13,982 nucleotides of DNA from JBBKWQ01 sp037969115. Lineage in GTDB: Bacteria > Actinomycetota > Acidimicrobiia > Acidimicrobiales > Ilumatobacteraceae. The stretch is from positions 1 through 13,982 of the forward strand of contig JBBKWQ010000214.1 in the NCBI GenBank assembly GCA_037969115.1, read 5' to 3'. How positions within the stretch are numbered: the first letter of the stretch is position 1; every line of letters begins with the position of its first letter. Below are positions 6,561 through 12,952 of the stretch, piece after piece. Under the pieces are notes generated by a model. The model worked only from the letters and a program-made list of their open reading frames with translations, searched no databases and had not been told where the DNA came from. The position numbers and the translations under genes were made by a program.

Positions 6561-7370
6561 GTGATCGACCGCAACCTCATCGTGCGGATCGAGCGAACCT
6601 GGGCGCTCGACGCTGCGGCGTTCGCCGAGGTCCTGTCGGTGCAGGATCCGTCGTGGGGCAGTGAGTACTTCGACCTCGCCGACGGTACGGCCGTCCTGTG
6701 CGGGCCAGGTCTCTACGTGAACCGGGCTCTGGCGTGCGGCCTGACCGAAGTTGTTGACGACACCCACCTCCGCCTGCTCGAACTGCGGGGCGCTGTCGTC
6801 GGAGTGCCTCCGGCGATCGAGATCAGCGACGTCACGATGCCCGAGGTACGACAGCGCGTGGCGAAGCACGGGTACCGACCGGCCGACGAGTCGATGGCGC
6901 TCATTCGCCGACTCGACGACGTTGGTGCGCCCGACGTGGACTTGACGTTCGTCGTCGAGCGCGCCGACGGTGATCTGCTGTCGACTTGGCAAGAGACCTC
7001 CGCGCGGGCGTGGGGTCACATCGGTCCAGACGCGATCCGTGCCAGTGATGCCTTCGCTCGGGCGGCCGCCGTGGTCGACGGGCCGGGATTCGTGCTCGCT
7101 CGGTCGGCCGGTGACGGTCGGCCCATCGGCTGCGCCAGCCTCACGATTCGCGACGGCATCGCGACACTCGGCGGGATGTCGACCCTGCCCGAGGAGCGCC
7201 GCCGGGGCGTTCAGAGCGAACTCATTCGGTACCGGCTGCGACGCGCCCGGGAGGAAGGCTGCGAGATCGCCACGACCACTGCTGCGGTCGGTGGTGTATC
7301 AGAACGCAACCTGATCCGACTCGGCTTCCGGAGGTCGCACACGAAGGTGACGTTCGTTCGCTCGTTCTGA
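6561..7370 (+). CDS. GNAT-family N-acetyltransferase
   Basis: A 269-residue protein (from the GTG at 6561) with a C-terminal GNAT domain at about 127-266. The acetyl-CoA pyrophosphate loop is RRRGVQSELI (213-222), the preceding strand is IATLGGMSTLPE (200-211), and the closing region is SERNLIRLGFRRS (247-259). The N-terminal half (1-120) resembles a degenerate companion half, with VPPAIEISDVTMPEVRQRVA at 82-101, a layout known in two-domain GNAT proteins. The acceptor substrate is unknown and the enzyme would be cytosolic. The start is uncertain. GTG at 6528 would add 11 residues and GTG at 6582 would remove 7. The 11-mer AGGAGGTGATC (6556-6566), complementary to the 16S rRNA tail, overlaps the chosen start instead of preceding it at normal distance. 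The gene is divergent from the mannosidase and monocistronic. Confidence 0.8.
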   Translation: MIDRNLIVRIERTWALDAAAFAEVLSVQDPSWGSEYFDLADGTAVLCGPGLYVNRALACGLTEVVDDTHLRLLELRGAVVGVPPAIEISDVTMPEVRQRVAKHGYRPADESMALIRRLDDVGAPDVDLTFVVERADGDLLSTWQETSARAWGHIGPDAIRASDAFARAAAVVDGPGFVLARSAGDGRPIGCASLTIRDGIATLGGMSTLPEERRRGVQSELIRYRLRRAREEGCEIATTTAAVGGVSERNLIRLGFRRSHTKVTFVRSF

Positions 7371-7382
7371 TCGGGTGTCTCA

Positions 7383-7416
7383 CGACCGCGGTCGCTCGCT
7401 GTCAGGTCAGCGTCAG
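7383..7416. promoter_or_regulatory. Palindrome and repeated pentamers upstream of the exporter operon
   Basis: CGACCGCGGTCG (7383-7394) is a perfect 12-bp palindrome. It is followed by three copies of GTCAG at 7401-7405, 7406-7410 and 7412-7416. This lies in the 95-bp gap between the GNAT stop and the lipoprotein start, where the promoter of the exporter operon must lie unless it is read through. It is suggestive of a regulator site, though the palindrome could also be the stem of a terminator for the GNAT gene. No clear -10 was found for the operon. Confidence 0.35.
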
Positions 7417-7465
7417 GGTCGGATCGTTACAACGGCTCTCAAGTTCGTACGTCAACGCTGAGATC

Positions 7466-8383
7466 GTGAGTCCGACCATGTCACCAACGTCTGCGCCCAT
7501 CCGTCCGGAGAAGTTGCTCGGGGTTCTCGCAGCAGTCGTGCTCATGGTCGTCGCGGTGGGTTGCGGCAGCGGATCCGGCGGCGAAGCGGCTCCACGCGCC
7601 GCCGCGGATCCCGACTCGGAGGGCACGAAGGTCGCGTTCGACCCGGCGAACTTCGTCGATCCGACGACGGATACGAACCCGTACCATCCGCTGAAGCCGG
7701 GCATGCAATGGGTGCGCGGCGGCACCACTGAAGTCGGTTCGCGCGTCGTGCCGCACGAGATCATCACCACGATGACCGATGTCATCCGGGTGATCGACGG
7801 CGTGACCACGCTCGCGATGCTCGACGAGTCGACCGACTCGAGCGAGGTCTCCCAGGTCGGGATGGACTACATGGCGCTCGACGCAGATGGCAACGTCTGG
7901 ATCCTGGGTGGTTACACCGAGGAGTACGAGGGCGGTGAGTACACGAACACCGAGAGCGCCTGGCTCGGGCCGGCTGACGCTGAGGTGGGGATCCTGGCGC
8001 CGGCAGAGGTCGACATGACCACGCCGCGGTGGTTCATCAGCAAGCCGCCGGACGAGGATGCTTCGGTGGGCGAGCCGGTCGAGGTCGGCGTCAGCATCTG
8101 CGTGGAGTTCGGGTGCTACGACGACGTTCGTGTGGTGCAGGAGGGCAACGCGGGCGCACCGGACAACGAGAACAAGTACTACGCGCCCGGCGTCGGCGTG
8201 ATCAACAACATCCCGCTCGATGCCAGCTTGCATCAGGATCGTTTCGAGCTGCTCAACTTCGTGGAGCTCAGTCCGGACGGTCTTGCCGAGGCCAGCCAGA
8301 CCGTGCTCGATCTCGAGGCGCACGCCCGCGAGGTGTCGCCCGATGTCTTCGGGTCGGCGCCTGAATCGACGCGGGTCACGTGA
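7466..8383 (+). CDS. Uncharacterised secreted lipoprotein, first gene of the ABC exporter operon
   Basis: A 305-residue protein with a lipoprotein signal: basic residues R13 and K16, a hydrophobic core at about 17-31, and lipidation cysteine C33 in VVAVGC, followed by a Gly/Ser linker. The -3 residue is Ala, a slightly weak lipobox. The mature part resembles a family of hypothetical bacterial surface proteins. Features are FVDPTTDTNPYHPLKPGMQW (about 59-78), DADGNVWILGGYTEEYEGGE with its aromatic and acidic residues (about 138-157), a Pro-rich segment (WLGPADAEVGILAPAEVDMT, about 166-185), and the late motif YYAPGVGVINN (about 238-248). No enzyme motif was recognised. The GTG start at 7466 may instead be the ATG at 7478. 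Its stop overlaps the next gene's GTG by 4 bp, so it is translationally coupled to the ABC genes and is probably an extracytoplasmic partner or substrate of the exporter. Confidence 0.82.
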   Translation: MSPTMSPTSAPIRPEKLLGVLAAVVLMVVAVGCGSGSGGEAAPRAAADPDSEGTKVAFDPANFVDPTTDTNPYHPLKPGMQWVRGGTTEVGSRVVPHEIITTMTDVIRVIDGVTTLAMLDESTDSSEVSQVGMDYMALDADGNVWILGGYTEEYEGGEYTNTESAWLGPADAEVGILAPAEVDMTTPRWFISKPPDEDASVGEPVEVGVSICVEFGCYDDVRVVQEGNAGAPDNENKYYAPGVGVINNIPLDASLHQDRFELLNFVELSPDGLAEASQTVLDLEAHAREVSPDVFGSAPESTRVT

Positions 8384-9054
8384 TCGCGACGCCGATCCTG
8401 CGAGTCGACGGCGTGTCGAAGTCGTTCGGCTCACCGACCGATCCGACGCACGTGCTCCGACGCGTCGATCTCGAGATCCGGGCGGGCGAGAAGGCCAGTC
8501 TGATCGGACCGTCGGGCAGCGGTAAGTCGACACTGTTGTCGCTCGTCGCTGGATTGCTGCGCCCGGACGAGGGAACGGTGGAGATCGACGGAACGTCGAT
8601 GACCGACCTCGATGACACCGAACGTGCTCACCTGCGGGCCGAGCGGATCGGCATTGCGCTGCAATCCGACAACCTGATCCCGTTTCTCACGGCGAGCGAG
8701 AACGTTGAGCTGGCGCTGCACTTCGGGCCGCGCCGGTCACGCAGCTCGGGGAGGGATCGTGCGCTCGGACTGCTCGAGCGGTTCGGCGTGGCGCATCGGG
8801 CCGGCCATCGTCCCCGCCAACTCTCAGGTGGCGAGGCCCAGCGAGTGGCCCTCGCTGTATCGATGGCGAACGAGCCGGCCCTGCTGTTGGCCGACGAAGT
8901 GGTGGCCCAACTCGACGGAACCACGGCGGCACACGTGGTCGACGAGGTGTTGGCGGCTGACATGGCCGTGCTGTACGTGACCCACGACGTCGCACTCGCC
9001 GACCTGGTCGCCCGACGGTTCGCGCTCGTCGACGCTCAGGTGGTCGCCCGTTGA
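8380..9054 (+). CDS. ABC transporter ATPase subunit, MacB/LolD type (first of two)
   Basis: A 224-residue stand-alone nucleotide-binding protein of the LolD/MacB/FtsE type. It has Walker A GPSGSGKST (43-51), Q-loop Q95, signature LSGGE (148-152), Walker B ALLLADE with catalytic E173, D-loop region AQLD (176-179) and switch H202 in VTHD. The core catalytic residues are intact. The position normally occupied by Pro-Thr after the catalytic Glu (ADEPTG) is Val-Val (ADEVVAQ), and the signature ends in Glu, not Gln. The protein differs clearly from its neighbour, so the pair is probably an asymmetric heterodimer. The GTG start at 8380 overlaps the lipoprotein stop by 4 bp, and the stop overlaps the next start by 4 bp. 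It acts at the inner face of the membrane with the permease downstream. Confidence 0.93.
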   Translation: MIATPILRVDGVSKSFGSPTDPTHVLRRVDLEIRAGEKASLIGPSGSGKSTLLSLVAGLLRPDEGTVEIDGTSMTDLDDTERAHLRAERIGIALQSDNLIPFLTASENVELALHFGPRRSRSSGRDRALGLLERFGVAHRAGHRPRQLSGGEAQRVALAVSMANEPALLLADEVVAQLDGTTAAHVVDEVLAADMAVLYVTHDVALADLVARRFALVDAQVVAR

Positions 9055-9791
9055 GGTCGCCGAACGCCGTCATCGCCGGATTCGACGTCGCCGAGGCCAC
9101 CAACGCCATCGTCGCACGCGACATCGTGGTCGACTACGCCACCGATACGGGCACCGTGCGGGCGCTGGAGCTCGCTGCCGAGGTCATCGACGCCGGCACG
9201 AGCGTGGCAATGATGGGCCCGAGCGGGTGTGGGAAATCAACCCTGCTCGGCCTGCTCGCGGGCCTCGCCACACCGACGACGGGCACCGTCGAGGTCGGCG
9301 GCACGATGGTGTCGGCGCTGCCGGAACGCGAACGGGTGCGGTTTCGGCGGCGATCGCTCGGCATGGTGTACCAAGCCGACAATCTCATGCCACACCTCAC
9401 TGTGGAGGAGAACGTGGGTCTCCAACTCGCGATCTGTCGTGACGAAGCGAGCGGCGTCGCCGAGGCCGATCCCATCGAGGTGCTCCACCGGCTCGGGCTC
9501 GGCCGGTACGCCAAGCGCTTGCCGGACCAGCTCTCGGGTGGCCAGCGTCAGCGTGTGGCGGTGGCTCGGGCGATCATTCATCACCCGTCCGTCATCCTGG
9601 CCGACGAACCCACCGGTTCGCTCGACGACGACAACGCCCGGATGGTGATCGAGTTGCTCGTCGACATGCATCGCCAGATTGGCGCGACCATGGTCGTCGT
9701 CACCCACGACCCCGACATCGCGGCGCACCTCGACCGCACGGTGCAGTTGGTGCGACCGAGGCAACTGGCGGAATGGGACCGTGTTCGTTAG
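9051..9791 (+). CDS. ABC transporter ATPase subunit, MacB/LolD type (second of two)
   Basis: A 246-residue canonical ATPase of the same type. It has Walker A GPSGCGKST (56-64), Q-loop Q108 in MVYQADNLMP, signature LSGGQRQRVAVARA (161-174), Walker B VILADEPTGSLD with E186, and H219 in VVTHD. All motifs are consensus, unlike its upstream partner. An N-terminal extension of about 18 residues precedes the first strand. The start is the rare TTG at 9051, which forms a TTGA overlap with the stop of the preceding gene, the usual coupling arrangement; no better upstream start exists. The 3' end overlaps the permease start by 11 bp. With two ATPase genes and one long permease gene, the expected complex is one copy of each ATPase on a single ten-helix permease chain. 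Confidence 0.93.
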   Translation: MRSPNAVIAGFDVAEATNAIVARDIVVDYATDTGTVRALELAAEVIDAGTSVAMMGPSGCGKSTLLGLLAGLATPTTGTVEVGGTMVSALPERERVRFRRRSLGMVYQADNLMPHLTVEENVGLQLAICRDEASGVAEADPIEVLHRLGLGRYAKRLPDQLSGGQRQRVAVARAIIHHPSVILADEPTGSLDDDNARMVIELLVDMHRQIGATMVVVTHDPDIAAHLDRTVQLVRPRQLAEWDRVR

Positions 9792-12700
9792 GTACGTGCT
9801 GGCCGACCTGGTTCGCAACCCGCGGCGAACCCTGTCGACGATGGTCGGGGTGACGCTCGGCGTCGGGCTCTTCTGCGGGGTCCTCTTCCTCGTCGACGGG
9901 TTGTCGGCGTCGATGACGCAGCGAGCGGTGGCGCCACTCGCCATCGACAAGCAACGCATCGTCACCGAACGCGTCGGCGGCTCGGTGACGTTGGGCCAGA
10001 CCTTCGACCACCAGGGTGTCGTTGCCGCCGGAGATCGGATTCGCGTCGAGTTGGCGCTGAGCAACTCCGATGACGTTGCCGCCAACGAGGTCACCGTCCG
10101 GTCGGTGCCAATTGCAGACCTGCAGTTCGTGCCCGGATCGGCGTCGCTCGACGGCGAGCCCATCGTCGGCACCGACGACAACCCGTTCGCGCACGATCCG
10201 GGTCAGACCGGATTCAACCTCGGAACGGTCGAGCCAGGCGAATCGCACCAGCTCGGCTACGCGGTCGAAGCGCGAGCCGCTGCCGAGGTCAGCGACGCCA
10301 CCGTCGCGACGACCGTCTCGACGAGGGAATCGGTGAACCCGTTCCCCGCCAATCGATCGTCGTCGGTGTCGCTCGCCGCACTCGCTGCCGAGATCTCCGC
10401 CATCGACGGGGTCGCGCAAGCGAGCCCGTTGTCGCTCGCCGATCTCGGCACCGACACGTTGTCGGCCGGTGGCACGACCGCTCGCGGTCCGGTCAAGATC
10501 TTCGGATTCGACGAGGGCTACGAGTCCCGCGACCAGACGATCGTGATCGCGGAGGGTCGCCTCGTCTCGGACAAGGCGGTCATCAGCGCCGAAGCAGCCG
10601 AGGCGCTGCACATCGGCATCGGTGACACCGTCACCATCGCCTTGCCCGACGGATCGACACTCGACCTCGAGGTCAGCGGCATTGCCGACCTCTCACGTTC
10701 CCGTTCGCTGTTCTCGAGCCGGCGCGGGGGTGACCTCGAAACGTTCATCTACACCCGCAACTCCGTCGTGGTGTCGCCCGATGTCTTCGCCGACTCCGTG
10801 CATCCGGCCTACGCGCGCGCCGCGTCCGCCCGCGGGACGCGACTCAAGACTCCACCCGTCCGGGAAGTCGACATCACGCTGGATCGTCACCTCCTCGACG
10901 CCGACCCCGCGTCCGCCGCGGTGCAAACCAAACGAATCGGCGACGCGGTCACTGCCGTCGCAGCCAACCAGGACTATCTGCTCGACAACATCTCGAACAC
11001 TCTCGCGGTGGCGACCGCCGACGCAAGGGTGGCCAAGCGTCTCTTCGTGTTCCTCGGTGTGCCGGGTGGCTTGCTTGCTGCGATGCTCGCCGCATACGCA
11101 GGCACCGTCCTCGCCGACGCGCAACGACGCGAGCAGGCGACGCTCAGAATCCGAGGGGCGAGCAGACGACACCTGCTCCGCATGCTCGCGGTTCGGACCG
11201 GACTGCTCACTGCCTCCGGAGCCGTCATCGGGCTCGTACTCGGATACGGCCTGACCGTGATGGTGCTCGGTCGCGAGTCGATCAGCCGTGCCAGCGTGTC
11301 GGCACTCGTGACGTCTGCGCTGCTCGGTGCGATCGGTGGGTTCCTGGCGACCGGGCTGGCCCTCTACGTCAGCGGCCGCCGCTCGATCGATCGCGAGATC
11401 AACGAGGATCGGGCCCGTCTCGCCGTGCGCCCGCCGTTGTGGCGCCGCACCGGACTCGACATGATCGGCGTCGCCGTCGTGGCGGTGGGTACCACGATCG
11501 CTCTGCGCGCCCGTGCGTTCGACGGTTCAGCCGGTTCGGTCTACTTCGGGCGAGCGGTCACGTTGAACCTTGCGCTGCTCGTGCTGCCGGTTGCGGTCTG
11601 GATCGCTGGCAGTCTGCTCGCTGCGCGGCTCGTCGGCGCGGCGTTGCACCGCACCCAGCCGCTGTCGTCGCCGTCGATCGGACGGCCGGTGCCGAGCCTG
11701 TACCGCCTCAGCATCGGCCGGCGGCCGTGGGCCATCAGCAACGGCGGCATCATCGTGACGTTGATCGTCGCGTTGGCGACGAGCCTCGCAGCCTTCACGG
11801 CGTCGTACGACGCCGCCAAGGTCGACGACGCCCGGTTTGCCAACGGTGCCGACATCCGCATCACGCCCGGCCCCACGTCACAACTCCCGTACACGGTCGA
11901 CGACGTGGGAGCGTTCCGCACGGAGGGGATCGCAGCGACGACGCCGGTCATCTTCGGACTGAGCAACGTGATCCTCCGGAGCGATCGCACCTCGGACCCT
12001 GCCAACCTTGCCGCGATCGACCCGCAGACCTATCTGTCGGTCAGTCCACTCGTGGACGTCCGGGTGCCCACCAGCGATGTCGCGACAGCGCTGGCGACGC
12101 TCACCAACGATCCGACCGCGGTGATGCTCAGCGAGGACATGGCTGCGTTCCTGAAGGCGAAACCCGGCGACGCGATCAGCGTGCTGCTGGCTCGGGCGAC
12201 CGACGACCAGCTCGAGGTCGAGCTGCACGTGAGCGATCTGTTCGAGCGACTGCCCGGCTTTCCCGAGGGAGCGGACGCCCTGATGTCGATCGGCATCCAC
12301 ACGGCGAATGTCCCGACCAAGGCGCCCGACTTCTTCCTCGCGTCCACGGTGGACAGCAGTGATGTCGGCCTCAGGCGGGCGGTCGACTCGCTCCTGCGGG
12401 GGCCCGCAGCGTCAGATCACCTCCGGATCGACACTCGCGCCACGACGCTGGCAACCGATCAGTCGAGTCTCGCCGCGCTGAACATCGCCAGGCTGGTCGA
12501 CCTCGACTCGACGTTCTCGTTGTCGATGGCGATGGTGACGATCGCGATCTTCGTGTTCGGCCTGCTGCTCCAGCGACGCCGCGAGTACATCACCCTGCGC
12601 GCTCAGGGCCTCGAAGCGAGTGCGATCAGGCGTCTGATCGCGGCCGAGGCCGCGACGGTGGCGATCGTGGGTGTCGTGGCGGGTGTGCTCGTCGGCGCCG

Positions 12701-12885
12701 CGATGGGCTACTACTTCGTCACCGTGCTCCGCCCGCTGTTCGTGCTCACGCCGAATTACGCGATCCCGGTCGCCGGCGTCGCAATTCCGGCGGCGCTCGT
12801 GTTCGTCGCGACGGTCGTGTCGACCGTCGCCGCGTCCCGTCTCGTCAACCGCCTCGAACCGACCGAACTGCTGCGCGACGAGTAG
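9781..12885 (+). CDS. FtsX-like ABC permease with an inserted DUF11-like extracytoplasmic domain
   Basis: A 1034-residue integral membrane protein. About ten transmembrane segments can be placed near 17-38, 421-445, 468-497, 507-531, 558-576, 592-620, 655-675, 907-930, 953-983 and 994-1018. There are two large extracytoplasmic regions (39-420 and 676-906). The two FtsX four-helix units, with TLRIRGASRRHLLRM (454-468) and TLRAQGLEASAIRRL (938-952) after their first helices, are typical of LolCE/MacB-type exporters that move lipoproteins, peptides or drugs away from the membrane. Residues about 68-192 read as an Ig-like DUF11 domain (RIRVELALSNSDDVAANEVT, FVPGSASLDG, FNLGTVEPGE), inserted before the usual periplasmic-core-like part (about 193-400). 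The GTG at 9781 overlaps the ATPase gene by 11 bp; GTG at 9796 is the alternative. The cargo is unknown. Confidence 0.92.
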   Translation: MFVRYVLADLVRNPRRTLSTMVGVTLGVGLFCGVLFLVDGLSASMTQRAVAPLAIDKQRIVTERVGGSVTLGQTFDHQGVVAAGDRIRVELALSNSDDVAANEVTVRSVPIADLQFVPGSASLDGEPIVGTDDNPFAHDPGQTGFNLGTVEPGESHQLGYAVEARAAAEVSDATVATTVSTRESVNPFPANRSSSVSLAALAAEISAIDGVAQASPLSLADLGTDTLSAGGTTARGPVKIFGFDEGYESRDQTIVIAEGRLVSDKAVISAEAAEALHIGIGDTVTIALPDGSTLDLEVSGIADLSRSRSLFSSRRGGDLETFIYTRNSVVVSPDVFADSVHPAYARAASARGTRLKTPPVREVDITLDRHLLDADPASAAVQTKRIGDAVTAVAANQDYLLDNISNTLAVATADARVAKRLFVFLGVPGGLLAAMLAAYAGTVLADAQRREQATLRIRGASRRHLLRMLAVRTGLLTASGAVIGLVLGYGLTVMVLGRESISRASVSALVTSALLGAIGGFLATGLALYVSGRRSIDREINEDRARLAVRPPLWRRTGLDMIGVAVVAVGTTIALRARAFDGSAGSVYFGRAVTLNLALLVLPVAVWIAGSLLAARLVGAALHRTQPLSSPSIGRPVPSLYRLSIGRRPWAISNGGIIVTLIVALATSLAAFTASYDAAKVDDARFANGADIRITPGPTSQLPYTVDDVGAFRTEGIAATTPVIFGLSNVILRSDRTSDPANLAAIDPQTYLSVSPLVDVRVPTSDVATALATLTNDPTAVMLSEDMAAFLKAKPGDAISVLLARATDDQLEVELHVSDLFERLPGFPEGADALMSIGIHTANVPTKAPDFFLASTVDSSDVGLRRAVDSLLRGPAASDHLRIDTRATTLATDQSSLAALNIARLVDLDSTFSLSMAMVTIAIFVFGLLLQRRREYITLRAQGLEASAIRRLIAAEAATVAIVGVVAGVLVGAAMGYYFVTVLRPLFVLTPNYAIPVAGVAIPAALVFVATVVSTVAASRLVNRLEPTELLRDE

Positions 12886-12894
12886 GTGCTTTCG

Positions 12895-12904
12895 CGCCCG
12901 GGCG
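12895..12904. repeat. 10-bp palindrome after the exporter operon
   Basis: CGCCCGGGCG is a perfect palindrome 9 bp after the permease stop. It could be part of a terminator, but it has no loop and no T-run. Such palindromes arise easily in this base composition. Confidence 0.25.
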
Positions 12905-12930
12905 ACCAGCGCGGCGCGGCGCGGTCGAGG

Positions 12931-12946
12931 CGCGATCGCGTACCGT
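12931..12946 (+). promoter_or_regulatory. Palindrome abutting the -10 of the kinase-oxidoreductase gene
   Basis: CGCGATCGCG (12931-12940) is a perfect 10-bp palindrome directly followed by TACCGT (12941-12946), which ends 6 nt before the ATG at 12953. The hexamer fits TAnnnT, and the spacing equals that of the M20 and mannosidase genes, so a leaderless transcript is predicted. A protein bound to the palindrome would block the promoter; that role is inference. Confidence 0.42.
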
Positions 12947-12952
12947 TCGACC

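Noticed and set aside
12911..12924. GCGGC tandem repeats before the kinase-LLM gene
   Set aside because: Only about 2.5 short units are present in very GC-rich DNA, with no sign of function.
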